Assembly (NCBI RefSeq): GCF_013401515.1
Contig: NZ_CP058529.1
Location: 186,001-250,000 of the forward strand
Source: Halorarum halophilum
Lineage (GTDB): Archaea > Halobacteriota > Halobacteria > Halobacteriales > Haloferacaceae
DNA: 64,000 nucleotides
Reading direction: 5' to 3'
Below, piece by piece: positions 1 to 8,134 of the stretch. The position numbers and the translations under genes were made by a program. Each line of letters opens with the position of its first letter. Positions within the stretch are counted from its first letter, which is position 1. The notes beneath the pieces were generated by a model. The model was not told where the DNA came from, ran no database searches, and saw only the letters and a list, made by a program, of their open reading frames with translations.

Positions 1-1030
1 CGATCGGGATCGTGTCGTTCTCCCCGTCCCCGGACCCGTCGACAGGCTCCGCGCCGAGGTAGTACGCGAGGAACTCGACGCCGTCGAGCGCCCAGAACCC
101 CTGCGGGGTGAACGGGTCCTCGTAATACTCGTCGATCGCGTCGACGATGCTGCTCGGGTTCGGCCGATTCCAGAACTGCGCGCCGCCGACGAGGCCGTGG
201 CCGCTCCCGGCCGCCTCGATGTCGCTCACCGTCGCGGTCAGGTTCACCCGGGTGTGCGCGTAGTTCTCCTCGGAGGAGAGCATCGTCCCCCACGGGCTGA
301 GATCGCCGTAGCAGTTGATGCGCGTCCCGCCGAGTTCGCGGAGCGGTCCGGTGTTCGCGAGGTTGATCGCGCCCTCCGGGTCGGCCTCCCACTCGCCGTC
401 GTCCGTGGTGCTGATCGGGATCCGGGAGACGTTCCCGGGGCTGTTCTCCCAGTTTGTGAACAGGTACCCCTCCGTCCCCTCCTCGTCCGTGGGGACGAAC
501 TGGTTGCAGTCCGGGTTGGTCGCCGCGTCGCCGTACATCGTCCCGGCGAAGTTATCCGTGGTGAGGTCGGTGCCGTCGGGCGTCTGAGTGACGCCCAGAA
601 GTTCGGACCCTCCGTTGATCGGCTCACGTCCCTTCGCGAGGAAGACGTACTCGCCGTCGCCGGACCGGACGGCACCCTGTTCCGCGTCGGTCTGGGGGGT
701 CGACACTTCGGAGAAGTCGTCGTTGTCGCCGTCGAGGTCGAACTGGAACCCGCTGAAGTAACCCACTCCCGCGCGGTCGTACGGTTCCGGGTTCTCCTCG
801 CTCGGGTGCTGGAGGCTGTAGAGCAGCGACCCGTCCGCGAACACGAACGGGCCCGTCACCTCCGCGCCGAACGCCGTCGTCGAGAACCGTTTGAGTTCCC
901 CTCTGACGCTCGGCGCGCCCGGCGTGTCGGACTCCTCCACCTCGTCGGCGCTCGCCACCCCGGTCACACTGGCACCGAGCGCGGCGGCTACCGACGTTCC
1001 CATCAGCCGTCGTCGAGACATGTCCACCAT
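1..1030 (-). CDS. Tat-exported PhoX/DUF839 family protein (3' end outside window)
   Basis: The reading frame is open from the ATG at 1030 to the window edge, so 343 codons are visible and the C-terminus is missing. The N-terminus is a twin-arginine signal (SRRRLMGTSVAAALG, then an alanine-rich stretch ending near residue 28), which predicts export in folded form through Tat. The motif SPWGTMLSSEEN around residues 244-255 is the signature of the DUF839/PhoX family. Characterised PhoX enzymes are metal-dependent alkaline phosphatases, but many haloarchaeal DUF839 proteins are untested, so phosphatase activity is inference. A second in-frame ATG lies at 1021. An AT-rich TATA element (1065-1073, read on the minus strand) supports a start just downstream. 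Confidence 0.8.
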   Translation of the reverse strand, partial: MVDMSRRRLMGTSVAAALGASVTGVASADEVEESDTPGAPSVRGELKRFSTTAFGAEVTGPFVFADGSLLYSLQHPSEENPEPYDRAGVGYFSGFQFDLDGDNDDFSEVSTPQTDAEQGAVRSGDGEYVFLAKGREPINGGSELLGVTQTPDGTDLTTDNFAGTMYGDAATNPDCNQFVPTDEEGTEGYLFTNWENSPGNVSRIPISTTDDGEWEADPEGAINLANTGPLRELGGTRINCYGDLSPWGTMLSSEENYAHTRVNLTATVSDIEAAGSGHGLVGGAQFWNRPNPSSIVDAIDEYYEDPFTPQGFWALDGVEFLAYYLGAEPVDGSGDGENDTIPI

Positions 1031-1316
1031 GCGATTGCGGCCTGTTGTGGAGATTAATTGACTGTTTATATTTGGTATATATATTAGAAATAATCTGGGT
1101 GGTGTCGTACGTGGTTCCGTCGAATGTATTGTGGGACCGGAGCGATACGGTACCGGCTGGAGGAAATATATAATAATCGTTCATAAAAGAAACTCCGCCT
1201 TCCACTCCAGCAACTTCGCTGACACGGACCGAAGCCACCGGAACGTCGGCGCCCCCGCCACCGACGGCGGTAGGTATTTGTCACGTCGGCCGAACCGCTG
1301 ATTGGAGGTCTGTATC
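1031..1316. promoter_or_regulatory. AT-rich divergent promoter region
   Basis: This 286-bp gap separates the DUF839 gene (minus strand) from the TRAM gene (plus strand) and contains no convincing ORF. It is much richer in A and T than its surroundings: TTTATATTT at 1065-1073, TATATATATT at 1076-1085 and AAATATATAATAA near 1163-1175. The first element is positioned to serve as the TATA box of the minus-strand gene. The second AT-rich block may serve the plus strand. Confidence 0.5.
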
Positions 1317-1721
1317 GTGAAAATCTCCGACGAACTCCTCTGTCTGTTCAGTGCCGAAGTCCGCGAGGACGACGACCGATTCGTGCTCGAAGTGCCCCGT
1401 CGCGAGGTGGAGACCGGCAGCGTCGCCCCGGGCGAGGTGTACCGCGTCGCGCTCATCTCCCGAACCGAAGATTCCGCCTCCGGCGGGACGTCGGGCACGG
1501 GCGGAAGCGGGGGCGCCCGCGACGGCCCGCAACCCCCGGTCGAGACCGGCGAGATCCGCTACGTCGAGATCGAGGACCTGGGGAAGCAGGGCGACGGCAT
1601 CGCGCGCGTCGAGCGCGGCTACGTCATCATCGTCCCCGGCGCCGAGGTCGGCGAACGGGTGAAGATCGAGGTGACCGAAGTGAAGTCGAACTTCGCTGTC
1701 GGCGAGGTCCTCGAAGAGTAA
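1317..1721 (+). CDS. TRAM domain-containing RNA-binding protein
   Basis: A 134-residue protein. The C-terminal ~60 residues form a TRAM domain (GDGIARVERGYVIIVPGAEV, then a KIEVTEVKSNFAVGEV strand pattern), an OB-like fold that binds RNA or tRNA. The N-terminus (ISDELLCLFSAEV) is typical of haloarchaeal stand-alone TRAM proteins, with a glycine/serine-rich linker around residues 55-75. Single TRAM proteins in other archaea act as cold-shock-like RNA chaperones; the role here is inferred from the family. The GTG at 1317 is chosen because a perfect GGAGGT Shine-Dalgarno lies at 1304-1309, seven bases upstream. The upstream TTG at 1302 would place that sequence inside the gene. Confidence 0.85.
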   Translation: MKISDELLCLFSAEVREDDDRFVLEVPRREVETGSVAPGEVYRVALISRTEDSASGGTSGTGGSGGARDGPQPPVETGEIRYVEIEDLGKQGDGIARVERGYVIIVPGAEVGERVKIEVTEVKSNFAVGEVLEE

Positions 1722-1756
1722 CCGATCCGCCCCCGGACGCGCCCGGGGACCCCCGT

Positions 1757-2461
1757 TCAGACTTCGGCGGTCCAGTACGAGACGGACGCGAGAACGTTGC
1801 CCAGCGGCGTCGCACCCAGTTTCGTGTCCGCGTTCCGGAACGGATCGGCGACCGCGTTCGGCACCTTCCGGTAGAAGCCGTACGGGAGCAGGAAGTCGTG
1901 CGTCTGGTTCGCCAGGTGGAGGCCGGCGTCCGTGACGAGCCGTTCGACCTCGCTGCCGGAGTAGAGCCGGGACCCCATCGGGAGCGCCCAGTTGTACAGC
2001 ACGCGGAGCGAGGCGCCGTTGAACGTGTCGAAGAACACGCGGCGCTTCGAGACGCGCGCCATCTCCGCGAGGAACTTCGCGGGGGTGTCCGCGAGGTGGA
2101 AAAATCGCATCGCGAAGACGATGTCGAAGTGGTCGTCGGGGAATGGCAGGCGAGCGGCGTCACCGCGCATGAACTCGATACGGTTGCTCACGCCAGCACG
2201 GCGGGCCTTCTCCCGGCCCTGCGAGAGCATCGCGTCCGAGATATCGAGGCCGACGATGTCGGCCCCCCGCTCCGCGAGCATGGCGGTGAACCTGCCGGTA
2301 CCGCACGCGATCTCGAGGACGCGTTTGTCCTCGACGGGTGCGACGGCGTCCAGTACGGCCTCCTTCTCCCGGCGGTCGATGAGTCGGCCGCCGCGAGAGA
2401 AGCGCTTGGCGTCGTACTCCTCGGCCACCGAGTCGGCTTGGTACCACTCCTGCCCTTTCAC
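1757..2461 (-). CDS. class I SAM-dependent methyltransferase
   Basis: A 234-residue protein with the Rossmann methyltransferase fold. Motif I is VLEIACGTGRFTAML (SAM-binding glycine loop), motif II IVGLDIS has the acidic residue that contacts the ribose, and a later DHFDIVFAMRFFHL segment matches motif IV. It resembles UbiE/Methyltransf_11 proteins, which methylate small molecules such as quinones or lipids; the substrate is unknown. The GTG at 2461 is taken as start because the methyltransferase-like sequence begins just after it (KGQEWYQADSVAEEYD). The long open frame upstream is a GC-rich shadow running through the next gene. The stop codon is 35 bp from the TRAM gene stop (convergent pair). 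Confidence 0.82.
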   Translation of the reverse strand: MKGQEWYQADSVAEEYDAKRFSRGGRLIDRREKEAVLDAVAPVEDKRVLEIACGTGRFTAMLAERGADIVGLDISDAMLSQGREKARRAGVSNRIEFMRGDAARLPFPDDHFDIVFAMRFFHLADTPAKFLAEMARVSKRRVFFDTFNGASLRVLYNWALPMGSRLYSGSEVERLVTDAGLHLANQTHDFLLPYGFYRKVPNAVADPFRNADTKLGATPLGNVLASVSYWTAEV

Positions 2462-2565
2462 GCTACCACGGCGTGGTTTCCCGAACGGTAAAACCGTACT
2501 GATTGCGCCGTCGGCGTCCGGTTCTCCTCGCCCGGGCACGTCGAATTGGGGGCCGCCCCGTCCGA

Positions 2566-2958
2566 CTACTCGTTCGTCGCGACGTGGTCCGCGGGGATCC
2601 TGACGATGACGCGGGCGCCCGACTCCTCGTCGAGGTTCGGGTACTCGTCGACGCCCATGTACTTTCTGGCCAGCGCGTTGATGTGGTCGACGGCGCCCTC
2701 CTCGGTGAGTTCCGCCTCGCCGCGGACGGAGACGAACCGGTACGGGTCGTCCGGGTCGACGACGGAGATGCCCACCCTGGGATCCCGCTGCATGTTCCGC
2801 TCCTTCCGTCGACCGCGGGCGGTGTTGATCAGGACGGCCTCCCCGTCGTCGTGGTCGACCCAGACCGGCGTCACCTGCGGCGATCCGTCCGGCATCAGGG
2901 TCGAGACGTGGCCGAACGACTCCTTCTCCAGGATGTCGCGGTGGGACTCGGGTATCAC
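2566..2958 (-). CDS. PPOX-class flavin/F420-dependent oxidoreductase
   Basis: A 130-residue split-barrel protein of the pyridoxamine 5'-phosphate oxidase-like superfamily. Diagnostic parts are the N-terminus IPESHRDILEK, the strand HVSTLMPDGSPQVTPVWV and a conserved central GRRKERNMQRDPRVGISV. In this superfamily short proteins of this form bind FMN or F420; in archaea F420-dependent reductases are common, but the cofactor and substrate cannot be read from the sequence. The GTG at 2958 gives the family's usual N-terminus. Upstream ATGs would add a low-complexity extension across the promoter. The gene is divergent from the winged-helix gene at 3085, so the two may share control. Confidence 0.8.
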   Translation of the reverse strand: MIPESHRDILEKESFGHVSTLMPDGSPQVTPVWVDHDDGEAVLINTARGRRKERNMQRDPRVGISVVDPDDPYRFVSVRGEAELTEEGAVDHINALARKYMGVDEYPNLDEESGARVIVRIPADHVATNE

Positions 2959-3002
2959 GCGTCGACGTTCGCGTGCCGACCACTTCAGACCCCGCCCGCC
3001 AT

Positions 3003-3020
3003 GATATAAGGGATATAAGG
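3003..3020 (-). promoter_or_regulatory. tandemly duplicated TATA element
   Basis: The 9-bp unit GATATAAGG occurs twice head to tail (3003-3011 and 3012-3020). On the minus strand this reads CCTTATATC twice, about 45 bases upstream of the PPOX-family start. It gives two equally good TATA boxes 9 bp apart in the intergenic region between divergent genes. Confidence 0.5.
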
Positions 3021-3084
3021 AATACGGACCCTTTGCAGTCATATTGAGGCAACCTTTACCATTGGTCAACGGTTCGCTCGACGT

Positions 3085-3357
3085 ATGAGCACCAGTACCG
3101 CGGACGTGGATGCGAAGGACCGTCTCTCGGAGACCGAGTACCGTGACCGACTGCGCGAACTCCCCCCGAGCGCAAAGCTCGTCGCCAAAGTGCTCGAGGG
3201 CGAAGCGCCGCTCTCGCAGGGCCAGCTCGCGGACGAGTCGCTGCTCCCCGACCGCACGGTTCGCTACGCGCTGAACCGGCTGGAGGAGTGCGGGCTCGTC
3301 GGCTCCCGGTACTCGTTCAAGGACGCGCGCAAGCAGGTGTACTTCCTGAACACCTGA
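3085..3357 (+). CDS. small winged helix-turn-helix transcriptional regulator
   Basis: A 90-residue protein made almost entirely of one winged-helix domain. The recognition region reads SQGQLADESLLPDRTVRYAL (helix-turn-helix), followed by NRLEECGLVGSRYSF and the wing DARKQVYFLNT. The layout is that of MarR/ArsR-like archaeal regulators that bind DNA as dimers. No ligand or metal-binding domain is present, so control is probably by DNA binding alone or by partner proteins. It is divergent from the PPOX flavoprotein, a plausible target or co-regulated partner. A CTTTACC element near 3055 is positioned as its TATA box. Confidence 0.78.
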   Translation: MSTSTADVDAKDRLSETEYRDRLRELPPSAKLVAKVLEGEAPLSQGQLADESLLPDRTVRYALNRLEECGLVGSRYSFKDARKQVYFLNT

Positions 3358-3443
3358 TCGAGGTCGAACACCCCTCGAACGGCTGTCAGCTGGCTGGCGG
3401 TACGAAACCCCTCTTTTAAGTCGCTGACTCGCTATCTACCGAT

Positions 3444-4361
3444 ATGGAGCTCTCGGTGGTCGTCCCGACCCTCAACGGCCGGGACCGCCTCGCGGCGAGC
3501 CTCGACTCGCTCGCCGCACACGCCCCCGACGCCGAGGTGGTCGTGGTCAACGGCCCCTCCGCCGACGGTACCACCGGGATGATTCGCGATCGGGACGACG
3601 TGGACGTGCTCGTGGAGATCTCCGCGCGGAACGTCAACGTCGCCCGCAACGCGGGGATCGAAGTCGCTGACGGCGACGCGATCGCGCTGCTCGGCTACGA
3701 CCATCGGATCGAGGCGGAGTGGAGCGGGACCGTGAGCGACGCGCTCGCCGGCGGAGCGGACGTGGTCACCGGCCCGCTCCGGCGGACGGTGAAGGGCGGC
3801 GCGACCAGCCAGGCCGCCGAGCGCCGATCCATCGCCAACCGGAACGTGACGTACGTCAACGGTCGCAACGCGGCGTTCCGCGCGGACGTGCTCGAGGACC
3901 TGGACGGGTTCGACGAGTACCTCGAGACCGGCGGTTCGCGCGACGCCTCGCACCGGCTCGCGGGCATGGACGTCGAGGTGACGTGGTGCCCGGAGATGGC
4001 CGCGCGGCGCGAGGAGCCGACGGCCGCCGACGGCGGTCGTGACGAGCGCGACTGGGGCTGGAAGTACCGGGCGCTCGCCTACCGGCTGGCGAAGAACTAC
4101 GGGATCCGTCCCACGGTCCTGCGCCGGACGCTGTCCCACGCGGCGGCGGACGCGCGCGGGACGCTGGAGGACGTCGTCCGCGGCGACGTCACGCCGACCT
4201 CGTGGGTCGGAAACGGCCGCGACGTCGTGAAGGGGATCGCGACGGGCGCCTCGGACGGCCTCGTCGCGCGCGCGAAGGATCGGTCGACGACGCGGAACCC
4301 CTACGGGCTGAGCGCGCGGGCGGACCGCGCGGTGGCGAAGTACGACTGGCGCGAACAGTAG
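3444..4361 (+). CDS. family 2 glycosyltransferase
   Basis: A 305-residue GT-A fold protein. The start MELSVVVPTLNGRDRLAASL is the nucleotide-sugar-binding strand and loop of family 2 enzymes. Residues ISARNVNVARNAGIEVADGD match the conserved segment before the metal-binding site. The usual DxD is represented by GYDHRI near residue 92, with only one clear aspartate. These enzymes transfer a sugar from a nucleotide sugar to lipid or glycan acceptors at the cytoplasmic face. No transmembrane segment is evident. A TATA-like TTTTAAGTC at about 3413-3421 is placed for a leaderless transcript starting near the ATG. No sugar-synthesis neighbours are present, so the acceptor is unknown. Confidence 0.82.
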   Translation: MELSVVVPTLNGRDRLAASLDSLAAHAPDAEVVVVNGPSADGTTGMIRDRDDVDVLVEISARNVNVARNAGIEVADGDAIALLGYDHRIEAEWSGTVSDALAGGADVVTGPLRRTVKGGATSQAAERRSIANRNVTYVNGRNAAFRADVLEDLDGFDEYLETGGSRDASHRLAGMDVEVTWCPEMAARREEPTAADGGRDERDWGWKYRALAYRLAKNYGIRPTVLRRTLSHAAADARGTLEDVVRGDVTPTSWVGNGRDVVKGIATGASDGLVARAKDRSTTRNPYGLSARADRAVAKYDWREQ

Positions 4362-4397
4362 TCGACGATTGGAACCGGCCGACGGACCAGCGACGGC

Positions 4398-5228
4398 TCA
4401 GTCGTCCGCGCCGGGCGCGAGTCCGGGGAACAGGCGGGCGGGGTTCTTCGTGAACGCGCGCGTCATCAGGTCCTCGGGCACGTCCAGCGTCAGCACCTCC
4501 ATGACGCCCACGTCCGGGTGCGTGTCCGGCGCGCCGGAGCCGAACAGGACCCTGTCGGGGTGCTCGAGCAGGCCGCGTTCGAGCACGTCGCGATACCGGA
4601 CGAAACTGGTGTCGAGGTACAGGTCGTCGTAGCTGTCGAGCATCGTCAGCGCCTCGGCCATGCGGTCGCGGTCGAGCGGGAACCCCCCGAAACTGGAGAG
4701 CACGACCGGGAAGTCGTACTCCAGCACGTTCTCGGCGACGGCCGCGGGCGGGACGTGCGAGGTACTGTAGAGGAGCACCGGCGAGTCGGTGGCCGCGATC
4801 TGTTCGAGCACGGCCTCGGTCGGGAGGCCGTCGCGCGTGGGGTCGAGCACGAAGCCGTGGAATCGGTGGTTGTACGCGTACTGCTCGACGTCGCCCGGTT
4901 CGGCGTGGTGGTCGGCGGTCGTCGCCGCGACGTTCCGGAGCCTCGCCGCCGTGCCGACGCCGATGTCGCGCGGCCCGTTCAGCCGGGCCATCGCGACGAA
5001 CGGTCGGTCGACCGAGAGCCGGGCGACGGCGTTGTTGGCGCGGAGGTAGCCCTCGCCCGCGGGCCGCGGGCCGGGGGAGACGGCGGCCCGGACGACCCCG
5101 GCCTGGTGCATCTCGCGCTGGAGGCGTTCCGGGGAGATCTCCCTGCCGCGTGTGGCGACGGCCTCCTCGTCGGGATCGAGCCGCGCGTGCACGTCCACCA
5201 CGCGGAAGCCGTGCTCCAGTTCGAGCAT
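4398..5228 (-). CDS. amidohydrolase/TIM-barrel family protein lacking canonical metal ligands
   Basis: A 276-residue protein aligned by eye to the Amidohydrolase_2 (PF04909) barrel from start to end, including the C-terminal AFTKNPARLFPGL. The usual catalytic and metal positions are changed. The N-terminal HxH is H14-A-R16 (VDVHARLDP), the histidine before TG in strand 5 is Tyr (VLLYSTSH), the AHxGG histidine is Ser (LSSFGG), and the FGSDxP aspartate is Gly (FGSGAP). Metal-dependent hydrolysis therefore looks unlikely. It could be a pseudo-enzyme, a binding protein, or a decarboxylase-like member using other residues. It is convergent with the glycosyltransferase (36 bp). Confidence 0.72.
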   Translation of the reverse strand: MLELEHGFRVVDVHARLDPDEEAVATRGREISPERLQREMHQAGVVRAAVSPGPRPAGEGYLRANNAVARLSVDRPFVAMARLNGPRDIGVGTAARLRNVAATTADHHAEPGDVEQYAYNHRFHGFVLDPTRDGLPTEAVLEQIAATDSPVLLYSTSHVPPAAVAENVLEYDFPVVLSSFGGFPLDRDRMAEALTMLDSYDDLYLDTSFVRYRDVLERGLLEHPDRVLFGSGAPDTHPDVGVMEVLTLDVPEDLMTRAFTKNPARLFPGLAPGADD

Positions 5229-5555
5229 TCAGCGGGGGAACGAGAGGACACCCCTTAGTTGTTACAGATGAAATCCGTCCGCGGACGGACCCGCGGACCT
5301 GTTCGCTCGGTGTCCCGGGGGAGCCCGTCGCACCAGTGTTCACCGTCGCTCGACGGAGTGATCCGGGAGGTCAAGTGACATCGGTGACGAACTCGGTACC
5401 CCGTGGGTCGTCCCTGATACATTCCCCGGCCTCCAGCTGGACCGGAGGTCCGGTGAAGAGGCGGTGTTGGGATTCGGCAGCCGGGGCTTTTTCTGTGCTA
5501 TTTTACAGGGTTCGTTCACACAGGTATTTGTGTCCCCAGTGCGGCCAACAACGTC
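5229..5555. other. intergenic region, no gene seen
   Basis: This is 327 bp between the divergent amidohydrolase-like and FkbM genes. Neither strand offers an ORF with haloarchaeal-looking protein sequence. A TATA-like CTATTTTACAG near 5508-5518 lies upstream of the FkbM gene, and TTAGTTGTTAC near 5257-5267 may serve the minus-strand gene. Nothing else could be identified. Confidence 0.4.
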
Positions 5556-6356
5556 ATGGCCAAACTCGCGAACCGGGTACGCGAGGTGTACGCGTCGGAG
5601 GGGGGGATGGAGTTGGCGCGCCGATCCACGTCGTATCTTTCCAGACGCGTCAAACGGAGCTACTGGCAGGCGAGGGGGCAGCGAACGAAGGAGATCCGCG
5701 GCACGGAGGCGACGTTCCTGACGGAGGGTCGATCCGCCCGGTCGCTCGAAATCTTCGATACTGAACGGACGATGGTCGCGGACATGCTCTCGGAATCGCG
5801 TTCCGGCGACGTTCTCGTCGACGTCGGCGCGAATCTCGGGTACCACTCCTGTTTCTTCGGCAACCACGTCGCCGACGGATTCGTCGAGGCGTTCGAGCCC
5901 GCTCCGATCGTTCACCGTCGGCTGGAGCGGAACCTCGATCTGAACGGCGTGGACGGGAACGCGCACCGGCTCGCGCTGTCGGACACGTCGGGGAGCGTGA
6001 CGCTGCCGGCCGACGTCCTGTCGAAGACGGTCGAGTCCGACCGTACCGTCCGAACGGCGACCGCGGACGAACTCGTCGCCGGCGGGGAGATCCGACAGCC
6101 GACGATCGTCAAGATCGACGTCGAGGGCTGCGAACCGATGGTCGTCGAGGGGATGCGGAACACGTTGTCCGACGACCGCTGTCGATTGCTCTACTGCGAG
6201 GTCCACCTCCCCGGGACCGGTCCCTCCATCGAGGACTTCGGATGGACGAGGGAGCGGTTCGAGTCGACGCTCGCGGGGTTCGGGTTCTATCTGCGGACGA
6301 TCAAACGGCGAGGGAACGAACTCCACCTCAAGGGGGCGAAGAACGACACGAGGTGA
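5556..6356 (+). CDS. FkbM family methyltransferase
   Basis: A 266-residue protein. The FkbM fold is visible from DVLVDVGANLGYHSCFFG (SAM-binding loop, near residues 88-105), EAFEPAPIVHRRLERN (acidic strand 2) and IVKIDVEGCEPMVVEGM (the typical KIDVEGxE motif). FkbM enzymes O-methylate small molecules and sugars. In haloarchaea they are often found among surface-glycan genes; a glycosyltransferase lies 1.2 kb upstream, but the link is weak. The first ~75 residues are basic and not conserved in the core family. Codon use contains more A/T-ending codons than the neighbouring genes, which may hint at separate acquisition. Confidence 0.82.
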   Translation: MAKLANRVREVYASEGGMELARRSTSYLSRRVKRSYWQARGQRTKEIRGTEATFLTEGRSARSLEIFDTERTMVADMLSESRSGDVLVDVGANLGYHSCFFGNHVADGFVEAFEPAPIVHRRLERNLDLNGVDGNAHRLALSDTSGSVTLPADVLSKTVESDRTVRTATADELVAGGEIRQPTIVKIDVEGCEPMVVEGMRNTLSDDRCRLLYCEVHLPGTGPSIEDFGWTRERFESTLAGFGFYLRTIKRRGNELHLKGAKNDTR

Positions 6357-6446
6357 GGTCACGGGGACGAACGATGGTTATCGCTTCGGCCGTGAACGCT
6401 GCTATCACGCCTCCTGCTGCCATAATTCGAGACTGAATTCTCGAAA

Positions 6447-6460
6447 ACTTCATATTGAAC
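6447..6460 (+). promoter_or_regulatory. thermosome gene promoter (TATA region)
   Basis: An AT-rich stretch, CGAAAACTTCATATTGAA, ends about 26-30 bases before the thermosome ATG at 6486, the spacing of a haloarchaeal TATA box for a leaderless or nearly leaderless mRNA. Heat-inducible cct promoters of haloarchaea have elements at this place; whether this one responds to heat is not visible. Confidence 0.45.
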
Positions 6461-6485
6461 CACGACCACATTACTGTCGACTCAT

Positions 6486-8051
6486 ATGTCGTACATGCAG
6501 CAACCACTCTACATCCTCGCGGAAGGCAGCCAGCGCACCCGCGGGGGTGACGCACAGACGTCCAACATCGCGGCCGGCCGTGCCGTCGCGGGCGCGGTCC
6601 GAACCACGCTCGGGCCGCGCGGCATGGACAAGATGCTCGTCGATTCGTCGGGCAACGTAGTCATCACGAACGACGGCGCGACCATCCTGACGGAGATGGA
6701 CATCGAGCACCCCGCGGCCCAGATGCTCGTCGAGGTGGCCGAGTCCCAGGAGGACGAGGTCGGCGACGGCACGACCACCGCGGCGGTACTCGCCGGCGAA
6801 CTGCTCGCCCGGGCCGAGGACCTCCTCGAGAACGACGTCCACCCGACCGCCATCGTGGAAGGCTACTACGAGGCGCTCCGGCTCGGCCTCGACGCCGTCG
6901 CAGGCATGGTGGCCGACGGCGAAGTCGACGAGGACGTACTCCTCGCGGTCGCCGAGTCCGCGATGACGGGCAAGGGTACGGGTGACGTGACCGCCGACCG
7001 TCTCGCGGAACTCGTCGTCGACGCGGTGACGCAGGTGGCGACCGACGACCGGATCGACCGCGACGACATCCGGACGTTCACCCGTACGGGCGCCTCGGCG
7101 GCCGCGACGGAACTCGTCCACGGCGTCCTCCTCGAGGAGGGGCCCGCGAACGACAACATGCCCCGGCTCGTCGAGGACGCCTCGGTGGCGGTCCTCGACA
7201 CCAAACTCGACGTCCGGACCGGCGAGATCGACTCGGAGTACACCATCACCTCGGTCGACCAGCTCGACGAGGCGCTCTCGGCCGAGGACGCGGAACGACG
7301 CTCCATCGCGTCCGCGCTCGCCGACGCCGGCGTCGACGTCGTCGTCTGCTCGAAGAAGATCGAGGACCGCGTCGCCGCCCACCTGGCCGACGAGGGTATC
7401 CTCGCCTTCTCCAACGTGAAGAGCGCGGAGGCCCGCGCGTTCGCCCGCGCGACGGGCGCCACTCGGCTCGGTACCGTCGCCGACATCGAGGCGTCCGACC
7501 TGGGAACCGCCCACGAGGTCCGCGTCGAGAAGGTCGGCGAGGACGACGTCGCGTTCGTCGAGGGCGACGAGGGCTCCCGGACCGTCACGCTGTTCGTCCG
7601 CGGCGGCACCGAGCACGTCGTCGACGAACTGGAGCGAGCGCTGGAGGACGCCATCGGCGTCGTCACCGCCGCCTACGAGGACGGCGCGGTCGTCCCCGGC
7701 GCCGGCGCGACCGAGATCGCGATCGCCGACCACGTCCGCTCGGGCGCGAACGCGGTCACCGGCCGCAAGCAGCTCGCGGTCGAGGCGTTCGCTGACGCCG
7801 TGGAGACGCTCCCGCGCACCCTCGCGGAGAACGTCGGCATGGACCCGATCGACGCGCTCGTGGAGCTCCGCGCGACGTTCGACCGCGACGGCGTCGCGGG
7901 CGTCATCGCCGACGGCCAGTCCGGCCGCGTCGGTGACCCGGCCGAGGCCAACGTGTACGACCCGGCCGCCGTGAAGCGCGAGGCGCTTGAGTCCGCCACC
8001 GAAGCGGCGACGATGATCCTCCGCATCGACGACGTCATCGCGGCGAACTGA
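6486..8051 (+). CDS. cct3: thermosome (group II chaperonin) subunit
   Basis: A 521-residue subunit of the ATP-driven double-ring chaperonin that folds cytosolic proteins. Group II signatures are present: [20 protein letters not shown], the nucleotide-binding GDGTTTAAV at residues 93-101, and [13 protein letters not shown] near the C-terminal equatorial domain. In that last motif the central glycine of the usual GGGA is alanine. The protein ends at IDDVIAAN, without the glycine/methionine-rich tail that many haloarchaeal thermosome subunits carry. From memory of Haloferax, the position beside the SAM hydrolase, nadM and lonB fits the third subunit, so the symbol cct3 is a synteny-based inference. 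A T5 tract at 8083-8087 may end transcription. Confidence 0.93.
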   Translation: MSYMQQPLYILAEGSQRTRGGDAQTSNIAAGRAVAGAVRTTLGPRGMDKMLVDSSGNVVITNDGATILTEMDIEHPAAQMLVEVAESQEDEVGDGTTTAAVLAGELLARAEDLLENDVHPTAIVEGYYEALRLGLDAVAGMVADGEVDEDVLLAVAESAMTGKGTGDVTADRLAELVVDAVTQVATDDRIDRDDIRTFTRTGASAAATELVHGVLLEEGPANDNMPRLVEDASVAVLDTKLDVRTGEIDSEYTITSVDQLDEALSAEDAERRSIASALADAGVDVVVCSKKIEDRVAAHLADEGILAFSNVKSAEARAFARATGATRLGTVADIEASDLGTAHEVRVEKVGEDDVAFVEGDEGSRTVTLFVRGGTEHVVDELERALEDAIGVVTAAYEDGAVVPGAGATEIAIADHVRSGANAVTGRKQLAVEAFADAVETLPRTLAENVGMDPIDALVELRATFDRDGVAGVIADGQSGRVGDPAEANVYDPAAVKREALESATEAATMILRIDDVIAAN

Positions 8052-8082
8052 GCGTTCGACCCTGGAGTTCCATTTTTCTCCG

Positions 8083-8087
8083 CACCG
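8083..8087 (+). terminator. oligo-T terminator after thermosome gene
   Basis: TTTTT occurs 32 bases past the thermosome stop codon, in a short convergent gap before the SAM hydrolase gene. Archaeal transcription commonly terminates at such oligo-T tracts without a strong hairpin. Confidence 0.4.
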
Positions 8088-8134
8088 TCAGATACTATCG
8101 CCGACGCCGAGTCCATTCGACCCAATCGGCCGGT

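Noticed and set aside
1084-1284. Short minus-strand frame in the DUF839-TRAM gap
   Set aside because: The translation is arginine/serine-rich and lies over an AT-rich promoter region.
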